Shown: piece after piece, positions 42,301 through 55,000 of the stretch | Numbering within the stretch: position 1 is the stretch's first letter | How the letters are laid out: every line of letters starts with the position of its first letter | NCBI GenBank assembly: GCA_022818135.1 | Contig: JAFMSR010000001.1 | Span: forward strand, 34,255,463-34,319,462 | Direction of reading: 5' to 3' | Length of the DNA: 64,000 nt | Source: Saxidomus purpurata | Lineage: Eukaryota; Mollusca; Bivalvia; Venerida; Veneridae | Program-made: the position numbers and the translations under genes | The notes under the pieces: generated by a model | Databases searched by the model: none | Told to the model about the DNA's origin: nothing | The model's input: only the letters and a program-made list of their open reading frames with translations

Positions 42301-43056
42301 GGTAATCCACGGTTTCAAAACTGTGGATCATTACTTTTATTTCACTGAGAAAACTCTATAATTCACGGGAGAACATAAAATAAAGATCAATCTTCTGCAC
42401 TATCAAAAAAACATATTGCATCTAACAAATTAAATATGAAATGTTATGTCAAAGCAAATAAAAAGCACTTAATTGTGCTGTGTGGTCACGAGTTTTGTCG
42501 TAAACTGAAATTTGCTTATGTCGAAAAAGAGGCAATGCCATTGGCTTTATAAACTTACCTATTAATGATTTGTGAATATCGAGCACTTTTAAAGGCACTT
42601 TTACACTTTTTAGAAATGGTTTAGACGTTTCAACCCACATCAAACACATACTATGAACTAAATGTAAATATTTAATAATAACGAAAAAATCAACCTTTTT
42701 TCAAATATAATTTCACAATTGCTATATATGGATAACAAAGATCTATCTGAGATAATGGATATCCTCAACAACCTGTCTATTTTAGAAAAAGAAGACAATA
42801 AAGTCATTTCTCGATTTTATGACAAAAATAAATAATTCGATGTCCTTCGCAATAAATGAAATATACTCAATGTTGTGTCTCTAGCAAATCTTTTTTCGGT
42901 GAAAGGTCGGAATTTATCTGGAAATACCAGAAGAAGTTGCAGCTGATTTTACTCTTATGTGAATTTGCCTATTTGAAAACAACAATCACTTAGTATATCT
43001 CGATCTTAAACCGAAACAAAAGTTGGTCTCTCTTTCTCTCTCTCTCTCTCGTTCTC

Positions 43057-43099
<43 letters not shown>

Positions 43100-46000
43100 A
43101 TCTTTGCAAATTTTTGACTTATGTTTTCTGTCGGTGACTAGGCTAGTCATCGAGATTTGTATAGATATAATGCATATTAAAAGTTTATCCGTGTGTAATA
43201 GGTTGAATGAAGTAAGAATATGGACAAGGCTAAATTCCAAAATTTCAGAAATTTAAGGGTTTTGACTCTATCATTCCTTGAATGATCAATTCTGTTGTTG
43301 GGACTTGTAAAGAAATTATGCTGATAGACTTTCTTGCCCATGCCGGCTATTGAACAGATGTTCGGAATAAGAGAGTGTGCAATGCTATTTTGACCAGTAT
43401 TTAGCAATTCAAGGGCCGTAACTATTTTGTTCTTTGAACGAGCAGACTTGTTTTCGAGTTCTGTAAAGGGGTAATATCCAAAAACATTTTAAATATGTTT
43501 GTATCATGGCTACTGTATGTTTGTATAGGAAAACACTGTACTGTATTACTGTTAATTTGAACACTGTGTGGAGGCGGAGCTTGGATTGTGCTCTATCTGT
43601 AATAGAGAACATGATCGGTCTGAAATAGAGAATATTTTTCAGATTTGTTATTGCCTACTGTAGATTTTTGGGCCATAACTCTTTCATTTTTGGTGAATTA
43701 TAGAGCTTGGCATAGATAATTGACCCATACATATTCTGACCAGGTTCGGTGATGACTGGATAAATACTATCTAAACTATGGAGCAGACAATGAAATGAAC
43801 ATCCCCACTCACTCCAGATAATCGCATTAATACACCCGGTGTAGAGACTTGTGTGTAAATATATCTAAGAACGATGTCTGAAATTACTTGAAGGCATCTT
43901 ATCTAATAAGGATATCATTACCTTAGAAATATACCATCTTTAAGACGTAATTAGGTCATAGGTCACCCAACTGGGTGTATTTCGTAATTATTTTTGTAAC
44001 TTTAATTGCCGTCATTAAGACAAAAAGCTTTTATTTTCATAGCTTGTGTATGGGGTTTTCATCTAATATTCTTTCGAAAAAGCAGAAGAGATGAAGGGTC
44101 GCCATGCTTGTTTCTTTTTTATACATTTTAACGGAATGTTCTATCTATGCAGTCGATTTTGCTAAATTAGCCCACTCATTTATGTTACAGCAGCAACTGA
44201 TCCTAGGGTCGGCCTGGACTATTAACAATCTAAATCACACACAGAGAACATGAATTGTTAGTGCATTATCTGAAATATTTATATGTATCACATTGCATGC
44301 AAACAATTGATACTTGATTTAAAAATTCATCTTACTTATTTCTTATAATTATTAATTTCACTTTATTGTAACTATTCCATTTTTGTGAATGTGTTTAAAT
44401 ACATTTTAGGGAGACAATGCAATGGTAACAAATCAAGAGTGTGACGTATTTCAACATAGATTTCGGGATTATACTGAGCCTGAATTCTCAATATCTGTAG
44501 CCGTTTTTGAGGATAGAGGACCCCTAAGGTTTTTCCTTGATATCGGAACCGTCCCAGGTGCAAGTGATGTGGAGAATGAAAGGCAACTTGGAGGACCATC
44601 AACTGTGCAAACTACGGTATGGATTTATAGCATAGGGCAACATTTGAATTAAATATTGTACATGTATTTTGAAGATAATTGTCCGATTCTTGAATAAATC
44701 ACCGTTTGATGTAGACAAAGTACAAATATTAGTCATATCATCACCCGTCCTTTAATATTGAATGTGAAATGTCTATGATGACATGCTGCAATGGAAAATA
44801 ATCACTGTTGCAAAAAGCAATTGAAGTTATTGACGTAGATTTTTTCTGGGGAAAATGCAAACGTATGGGTATATAATTAAAAGCTTTTGTATTTAATTTG
44901 TATTTAAAATGGTTATATACCGCTGCTAAGCTCGTTCTCGATTCTCCATTTAAAGTTTAAACTGAAACATATATAATATACTTCTTATCTGATTGGTTAA
45001 CGCTTTAAATTTCCAAATTAATAGAAAGGTCTTGTGTTTGAAAAGGGTAAATGGGTACGTCCAAAGATTGTGATGCAAAACCTGTTCTATAGATAATGAT
45101 TGTAAAAGTAATAAAATGTAATATTATATAATATGTATATATGTTATGATATGAATCGTTATAGTCACTGGACGAATACCCATCAGGACAACCCTTGTAT
45201 TTCACGCTTCATGCTGAAAATACTGCTGGAGCAAGATCAAGTGCAACATGTTCTCTGCCTACATATGACACAACGCCACCTACAGGAAGAATTAGCGTCG
45301 AATTTCTTACAACAAGCAACCGTCACGTCATAAAAGCCACTGTTATAGTTCACGATGACTCTGAGATATCAGATGCATTTGTTGCTGTTGGCTATGGTAA
45401 AGGTGTATATGGTGACCAGGTGCAACGCTGGATTTCATTAAATCTGAATCAAAAAGGCTACCTTGCTAATGGTAAACTTATCATGACTATTAGATTTTAA
45501 TGTCTATGGATATTGATATCAAATACATAGTGCACCAGTTTCTTTAATCAGAAAATCTTTAACTTATGCGTGATACTTAAATGTTATAATTCGTAATGGT
45601 TTCTTTCTAGGAAGATTTTGTAAGTGTTCCGTTGCTATACTATTTTCAACACCACTGTTTAATGAATTATTTCATATTTTTGTACCCTTAAACAAAACAT
45701 CTATTGATTAAACAATACCTCGTTCAGTGTTATACTTTGCGGATATGTACCTTTAAAGAGGAATATTTGGTACATGTTGAAATGTAATACCGGGTACTTT
45801 GATTTTTATTGTTTGTATAATTTCCCAGGATAGGAATTGTATTTAAAGTTATATACACGGTTGTTACATTGTAATTTGCTTATCATCACTGATATTGCTT
45901 TTGTTCTCACTTATCTTGCAGACGATAATCCTTTGTCCAGTTTTACGCAACACCAAGAGGGGAAACTGTTATCTCCACCTTTTCAAATATACAAGAATAT

Positions 46001-49000
46001 ACATACAGCAAGTAAATGTGCAGAATTATGCTTGAAAATAGATGTATGCGTTAGCTTCAACTTTGACTACGGGGAAAGTGGACAGTGTGATTTACTTCAG
46101 TCTATCAGACATTATGATGAATCATTGGTTATGGTGAGTCTAACAAAATAATTTCTATTCAAACTTAACCTATACTAAAACGACAGAAATGGTGTTAAAT
46201 AATTGGGAATGAATGTGAATCCAGTTCAAGTATGTTGAAGGTCTGACAATTTTTCTATGTAGAGATATCTATTTATTTCTTTAGTTTTATTTCAACATTA
46301 ATTTTGCAAACATGTTTTGTTGAGACCAAAGAAGATACTAAAAACTGCCGCTAGAAGATACAGATTCGAATAATCTGAAATTATGTCCTGCCGTGCAAAA
46401 ACCTCAAGTTATTTTCTTTCTTATTATCAGTCAGTAATTACTGATTTAGCATTATGACGCAGTACAATATTTTGATTTGTAGATATAATTTTAGTTTTAT
46501 TTGTCTCTACTCATTTGATGTTCATGTGCCTGTTAGTATGATAAAAACAAGATGAAGAACTACATCATCAATGATAATGATAGTTGTAATAATGATGACG
46601 GTGTGTTTCATTTATTAGTCTGACCTGTTCAGCTATTTTGAAAGACTTGGGACTGGACATTCTACAGAGATTCACTACGACTTATTCAATTTGTCAAACA
46701 ACTTTCTTTATTTTGTAAATGTGGATATTACAAACGTTCTTGGGTACCGCTCACAGATCGGAAGTGCTGGTATATTTACAGACTTCACATGTCCACAGCC
46801 AGGTTCTTACTTTGCTTGTTTTGTTTATTTTGGTGTAATTGAATCGTTTATCACTTTGTATAGTACATACACAGTGGTATAATAGTTCATAATTACTATA
46901 TATTTCTAAGGCAATTTTGTAACATCCTCGCACATTGTATATTGTACATATATATTGAAACGATGTAAAATATCTGCTTTACTTTGCGTGGATTTGTACG
47001 GTGCCCGTGAAGTGACATGTGCTACATTTTTTTTCTATTTCGTAATTACGAAATAAGATTTCGTAAAAACGAAATAACATTTCGTTTATACGAAGCAAAA
47101 TCCGTAATTTTTACGAAATCTTAGTTGTTTACGAAATCCTATTTCGTGTCGGAGATAACATTTCGTTTTTATGAATTGTATTTCGTAATTACTAAATGAA
47201 ATTTCGTAAAAACGAAATAAGATTTCTTAAAAACGAAATAACAATTTCGTTTATAAAAACGAAACATCATTTCGTAAAAACGAAATATCATTTCGTAAAA
47301 ACGAAATAATATTTCGTAAAAACGAAATAAATATATATCGTAAAAACGAAAAAAGATTTCGTAAAAACGAAATTATATTTTAAAAAGACAAATATATTTT
47401 GGTAATCACGAAATAATATTGCGTTTTTCTGAAAAAAAAAGGATTTCTTTCTTACGACATATTATCACGCTTTTTTCGAAATCTATTTTTATTTATACGA
47501 AATGTATTTCGTATTTACGAAATAAAAAAAAAATGCATCACATGTCACTTCACGGGTACTGTAGATTTGATCGTAAGGTCTATGATGTTTAATCTGAAAA
47601 ATATACTTTAATTTTTATACGTTGCCGGACTTTATAATTAAAAGATGAAAAGAAAATAACCATGTATCACTGAATCATAACATTAACACTTTGAACGAAG
47701 CTGTTGCCGCACCAAATATGGGATTTCTCTCAAAGTCTGTTTGCAAAATTACAGGGACTTAATCAGTTTGGTCTACATCCTTAAGAAAGTGGTTTGATTC
47801 AACATAATTTGAATACAAATGTATATATAGTTTTATTATATTTGGTATGGTTATATAATATAGAACTTTTTTCTTATTGTTATTTTCGTTCACAGGGTAT
47901 ATAGCAAATGTTGTAAGTGATAGGCTAAAAACATCGAACTGTCTTGACTTAATACCATCTAACCGTCCAGATATGCGAAGGTTCTGTGTTGGTATAGATA
48001 ACGCCACATTAAATCATAGGCAAGTGTACAAATATTTTAGGATAATCTTTCAAGGTAAAAAGGTAATAACGTTCCGTTTTAAAATGCATTATACCTTTTA
48101 AAGCTTTTTGAATACTTCAAGCTGCAGTGTATACTTAGTCTACTAATTTGTAGCGCTTGTCAAGAAATTATATCTACATGTACTGTTTTGTTTATTTTGA
48201 TTTCTGCACTATCAGTTAACTGACCACTGAAATACATGTTGTACCAGGAAACTGGTATGACAGATGGAGAATTTACTACCTTTTTGTAATATACTCTTGT
48301 AGGCATAGAGCATTACAGGTGATACGGTATCTTTTACGTACAACTAGGTTTGACGAAAAATTATCGGACGTTTAGTAGGGACGCTAGTAATAACAAGATG
48401 TCTATATAGTTAAGTTTGATGATTAAATGATGTTAAGATTAAATAACAGAATAAAATATATTACCTTAACTAGACATACGTGTATTTAAGCTTTTTTTCA
48501 TCTGATAGTTCCCTCTAGGTCATACATATATTAATGTACATGTAATAATCGTGCTGTATCTTGGAATTTATCTTAGAGTGATCATAGATGGTGAAGGATC
48601 ACTAACTGTTTTCAATGGAGACACGCCAAACCAAGATAAAAAGTACACAAGAAACACAAACTATATTGCAGGTATTGATCAAGACACTTACGTTTGATTG
48701 TAAAGGAGATTCGTTTGCTGACACACTAGACTTCTTTCTAGTATCTAAATCCAGCAATACGTTTAACAAAGATATTTAAAACTGTCATAACATTCTTAAA
48801 TATATAACATAATTACATTATATGTATAAACAATTGTATAAAGTATAAAGAAAAAACATGTGTAAGAAATAAACAATTGCATCAAACAAATAATTAAGAT
48901 TTTGCTCTGCACTTATTAGCAATAATGTGTTGTGTCCGTGACTTATTGACATTCCTTTTTGCGTAACATCTTTGTTTCTGCAAAGCCTATTTGTCAATTG

Positions 49001-52000
49001 GCAACAAACCTCGGCTTATTATTATTTAAGGTAATTTAACAATTATTACAAATAGAAAAATAATACTTTATTAACAACAAAACTTTGCTTTGATTTAAAT
49101 GGGTATCAACTAACCCTTGGGCCTACACCATGTAATTTGTGCATTAGCTTATTGATGATAGTTTTCAACACAAATTCAACTATCGCAACAGGCACACACA
49201 GTTTTCCCTTCGCGGTGAAAAATTTTAACATACATTTTGTAGCAACACAGAATGCATCCTCAAACTATCTATTATTGACAGGAAATTGGAATGGGATACA
49301 CGACGATGAAACGGGTATCCGAGCTTACACGCTGTCAGTAGGGAGTAGCATATGTGGAGATGAAATACATCAGCACCATGATCCCAACAAACACTTAATT
49401 CACGAGTCACAGAGGACACAATGGACGAACATCGCCGTTATAACTCCCACAACAGCATATAACCCGTTTCCTCTACCTTGTATGTCTCTTGCTACATGTT
49501 GTGTACATTAACTATTAAAAGGGGCTATTTTTTACACTTATTACTTCCTTATCACAATATTGAAATATAGCAATTACTAAAACTTAATAAGTAGTGTTAT
49601 ACATCTAACTGGACAATTCTTTAATATCGTAATGAAATATTTTAAGCAATAGGTGTCAAAAACAGCGCCTGTATAATACTGGAACTGGAGTCTTACGAAT
49701 TCATAAAGAACTGTTATGGGATATAAATTGAAATCAATCTAATGTTTATTAGAAACTCTTGAGAATCGAGGACAATATTAATTAATTTGATTTTATTTTC
49801 AAGCTACTTTATTTATAATGCCCCCTTCGAAGAAGCAGGGGTATATTGCTTTGCACATGTCGGCCAATCAGTCGGCAGGTCGGTCGGTAGAGCAACGGTT
49901 ACCGATCTATAGCTTAGTAACTCTTTGCCTTACACTCCTCAAACTTGGTGTGTATGTTGGTCATCACCAGTAGATGACCCCTAGTCATTTTGAGGTCAGT
50001 ATGATAAAAGTAAAGGTCAAAGTGACCCGTTATTGTAAAGCGAATTTCAGAAGATAATTTGAGAACGCCTGGGCCTGGCATCTTGAAACTTTGTGTGAAC
50101 GTTTGCCATGACCAGCAGATGACCCCTTTTGATTTTGAGGTCAGAAGGTCAAAAGTTAATGGTCACAGTGACCTAGAATGGTAGAATGGTTTCCGGACAA
50201 TACCTTGAGAACACGTTGGCCTAATATCTTGCAACTCAATGTGGAGGATGGTCAAGACCAGTAGATAGTTAGGCTATTAATAAGTCAAAGGTCTAGGTGG
50301 CCCCGGATAGTAAAACGCTTTTTTTGACAATAACTCGAGAACGGTAGGGCCTCGCATCTTGAAACTAAATTTGGAGACTTATCATGACCAGCAGATGACC
50401 CTTATTGTTTTTGAAGTCAGTAGGTCAAAGGTAAAGGCCACCAAGACGTTTTTGTTGATTTCGTCGGCAATATCAATTTAATTTAATAGGCCAATTTTCT
50501 TTTTATTTAAGACCAATACTTTCGTTTGGTATCCAAAAGTTGTTGTTGTTCTTTTTACGGCCAAATGTATTTCTTTTCTTTTTGTAAGGCCATCTATTTA
50601 TTTTTTAAGGACAACATTTTTCTTCGGGCCAACAATTATTTTTATAGACCAAACATTGTATTTTTAATGCCAAAACGATTATTTTTTTCAAAGTGACTTT
50701 ACTTTAAAAACAGGTCCTTTGATAGTTTGACTTTTTCCACATAATGATTGCATCAAATGGGGCATACGTGTATACAAACAGCTCTTGTTAATTTAAAAAA
50801 AAATCAGATTCTCGTAACGCGTACTAAAGATGCTCTTGTTGTCGAGTCGCTTGCAAAAACGCAAGAACCAGGTCCATAGTTCCAAGATCAAGGTCACACT
50901 TAGATGCCAAAGGTCAGATACAAGAATAATTCAAGAATGGCTTTGTCCGAAGCATTTCTTCCTCATGCATGGCGGGATTTTAATGTTACTTGGCACAAAT
51001 GTTCACTTCACCATCATATGACGGAGTGTCATGTGCAAGAACCAGGTCCTTAGGTCTTAGTTTAAGGTCACACTTAGAGGTGAAAGGTCAAATTCAAGAA
51101 TATCTTTTTCCGGAGGATTTCTTTTTCATGATTATATTGAACTTTGCACAAATGTTCCCCACTATGAGCTATCCTTGTTTTTAGAATAACTTCCCTTTGT
51201 TGTTACTATAAATAGCTTATATTGTAACTTTTTATTACTGGCCGCAGAGAAAAATCGAGACGGTGGTACAATATGCATGTTGCATCCAATATTCAGGTGT
51301 ATTTTGACAACCTATCTCTACTATATATAATCAGATTTTCAAACTCATTTTGCAGCTGGAAGTTATTACCTAACTGTAAGAGCGATCAATCGAGTGGAAT
51401 ACGGAGGACCCTTAGCTCTTTCCGTTTGTCATTCTACTCCATATATTATAGACAACACTAAGCCTATTATATATGAAATATACAACATAAGATATGACGA
51501 GGAATCTTATACACTATCGGGACAACACAATTCCACGTAAGTGTCGTGTTATCTGCTGGTTTGATGTTTTTGTTTCTTTTCTTGCAGTTTACACTTGACG
51601 GAGATAAATAACAAAGTCTTAAAGGGTGTAAATAAGATCAATAAGTCTATGTATCAACTGCCAGATCGGCTTATATGATCGTGTTAGTGTCTTTATATTA
51701 CTGGAAATTTGAATTAGCTTGTCAATTCATTTACAGTGTCCTAGTGTTCATGTTCGATTTCAAAGGCACATGACCGCCTTATCCTTGTTTAAGCAAATAC
51801 ATTTATTAATATCACCTTACATTCTAAGACAACATACAGTTAGTTCGCGGTATATAAGCATCAACAAAACGATCTTTTAAATAACAAACACACATCTTTT
51901 GAGTAATTCAAAATAAGTGTACAGTATCACTTGATTGATTCTGTTATTGACTGATTATTAAAGCATTTTGCCGACATGTCAGAACAAAATGAACTTCATC

Positions 52001-55000
52001 TTGACACAACCTTCTAAAGGAAATAAAATATACCCGATACGATTATGTTTAGTTTTCGTCTGCGCTTTCATACTCATGGTAATTACTTGCAGTTGAACAA
52101 TATATTAGGATATTCAGGAAAAACTGCACTCAACTTAAATGAATTGATACCAAATTCAGTTTGACATTAATCCAACACATACTTTGTTATATTGTCTTTT
52201 ATATCAATTTTCTTTTCTCGATAGCGAAGCAGGTTCTTATGACTTAAAGTAATCGCTCAGGGGGAATCACTCAAGATGGAGTCAACCTAAAACAGAGAGA
52301 GCAAAAGTATTCCCAGAATTGATAAAACCCCGTCCTTTGTGATTCTGAGCAATGCCTGTTATCATAGCACTTTGACGGTCCGCTTTCTTGGAAACCAACA
52401 AGTTTTATGGGACTCTATTTTCTGTTGATTACGGGGAGGCCTCTACATTGATTAATTGTGATAAAATGAGACGTTTTTCGTTATAGGTTCTTCTTTCGAA
52501 TTGCACTTATTTATAATTTTACGTTCATTGAACACATAATCTATGTTTCAAGAATATAATCGGTTAGACGTATGGAGTGCCTCTTCAAGCACAATGTTTT
52601 GATTTTTTAACAGTGATCCGGAATCAGGTCTTGCATTCATCGAAATTTGTCTCGGAAACAGCCAAAGAAGTTGTGGAATTTCCCAATGGAAGAAATACCC
52701 TACCTTCTCAAAGTTTGAACATTTCGTTCATATACCAGACGGAAATCCAGTTTGGCTTCGCCTGAGAGTAACAAACAATGGTGAGCTAATTTGAATTTAA
52801 TATTAGCTTTCATTTCATCGATTGTTTATTTTACCTCCGCCTTTGTGTTGGCCGTATATCCTTCCATCATTCAGTTAGTCCGTCTATTCTACAATAGGGC
52901 CTGCCATGTTTCAGTCGGATTGACTAACAAACACTTGTGCTATGACCCATCTGGATTTGTCTTTCTAACTGAAAACGAGATTTTTTCAAGACCCTGTCAT
53001 TAACGAAAACGGTAGAATTCTGATTGACTTTTGCAAAATGACAGGTTTGAGAATTATGAATGGTACGATAAATATGAAGGTAAATACACTTGTGTGAAAC
53101 ATAAAGGCAGCAGTACTGTCGATTTTATACTTTGCAAACATTAATTAATCCCATATTTTAATACTTCTGAAAAAGATGATCCCAACATTTTATCAGACCA
53201 TTGTACAGTTTGTGGCGGTATCGCTGTGCATGAAGATAGGCGCAGTACATGTAACTTCATTACTTCATTTAATGTTGAACAAGTGATAAACTAATTCCGT
53301 TTCAAAGTATTATTGCTAAACATTTTTTTTTTCAACATAAGTGTGGCGCTATACAGCGGGGTTTGCCAATTCAGCAAATCTATTGCTTGTTTATTCTAGA
53401 GTCAGACTACATTAGTATATTGGCGATACTACAAAGCTTGAAAATCTACTATTTGCCTAATGTCATATATATCATTCACTACAATTGTGTCTGATGAATT
53501 GTATTAAACTCGTAGCACAGTGTTGATTATGTTAATTAAATTGTTATTTAAAGGTTGGCATTTAAAGGTTTTAAACCTTAGGACTTACCTGTTCAAGTGT
53601 AATTACTTTCGTAGTATGAGATGAAACAATTTATTTTGTCAACGATCAAAGTGATCGGACTGCTTGTTCATGTTAAAGTTCGATCCCCATTATTTTTTGT
53701 TTTTAAATGAATATGTATGTTACAGAATAAAGTGTTAAGATGTTCAATTTCTTGTAGTTGACTTACATGTTGTTGGGCAAGCGGACGGAGCATTAACTGT
53801 GGATGCTAGCAAACCTTTTGCAGGAACTGTTTACGATGGACTATTACTTCAGGAAGACTTAGACTTCACTAACAATTCTAATAGGGTAAATATTTAACTT
53901 ATAGAAGTGTGAACTTATTGTACATCACTGATAAGAAAACATAAACAACTACATTTATAAGATTTATTAGTCAAGAAATTTACTAAAACTTGGATCTAAA
54001 ACGTGTTTTACAATATGGAAATTTTATTTCTAAAGACATCGAGTTCTAAATATATTGCAATGATTATATGAAAATTTGAAACAGATATGCGCAAACTGGA
54101 ATGGTTTCTTCGATCCGGAGTCCGGCATTTCTTACTATGAAGTAGGCATTGGATCGGAGCCAGGACTTACTGACGTAGCTGGTCTATGGAGATCGACACA
54201 ACACGAGCAAGAACACTGCTTTGTCCTTCCGGAAAATACAATTATACACGATCATGTTTACTTTGTTATTGTTTTGGCACATAATGCGGCTGTGATGCAA
54301 CAAAACGTTCAAAGTGTTTCAAATGGAGGTAATTTTTTTCATCTGTGTTTGGGGGACATACTAGAAGACTTTTGCATTTTTACGGCTTTTTCGATCTTGG
54401 CCAATGTTAAGACAGTTGAAAAAAAAACCTATTTTAAATGTATCTCAGTTTGAACGTTAGACAATATATTACACTCTATATGTTAATCTTAAATCATAAA
54501 AAATGAAAAATTCAATAAAATGTTCCTATATTGATATTCAAATTTTTAATGGAAATCATGCCTGTTCAGTGTAGTGTACACCTTCCTCTTTTTATACACT
54601 ATATATTTAAACTTTCAAATCCTTATATAAAACTGCAAGACCGAACCTTTGATAGTTAACTGTGGCACTTTCATGCTTTTAGTGCAAATCGATATAACAC
54701 CACCTCATCAAGGATTGGTTGTAGATGGGAACTCAAAAGGCTTCAGGGATATAAATTTTAGTTCTTCTAAAACTGATGTTCACGTACAGTGGAAGGGTTT
54801 TTACGATACAGAATCAGACATCCAACACTATGACGTTCAGACTTTAAGGAAAAGGTGTTTATCTTTTTGTTTTAACCGTTAATTGGTTGTTCATGAAAAT
54901 CGAATATCTCTGATCATTCACTTTGACGAAGGACTTTATATGGATCAATTGAAACCATCAACATTATGACAGTATGACTTCAAAGTAGCATGGACGTTCT

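Larger units (their letters stand above)
41286..44409 (+). other. Intron of 3.1 kb with small repeats
   Basis: It contains a palindrome at 42285-42347 ('cagtgaaaataaaaatg...tacttttatttcactg'), a diverged P-element copy (about 42690-42830) and a (TC)n microsatellite (43023-43093). The remainder, including 41290-42280 and 43100-44400, shows nothing I recognise. Confidence 0.5.

Noticed and set aside
42986..43256. Ser/Leu-rich and Arg/Glu-rich frames
   Set aside because: Artefacts of the (TC)n microsatellite.
41286..44409. Boundary between two separate genes
   Set aside because: The exons on both sides keep phase 0 and share the FN3-like linker pattern. I see no poly(A) signal plus promoter arrangement here, although RNA data would be needed to exclude it.
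46996..47563. CRISPR-like repeated palindromes
   Set aside because: Spacing is irregular, there are no unique spacers, and the DNA is eukaryotic; it is an inverted-end element.
48020..48101. Extension of exon 40 to the GT donor at 48055
   Set aside because: It leaves phase 1, which meets a stop at the start of exon 41; the GC donor at 48020 is consistent.
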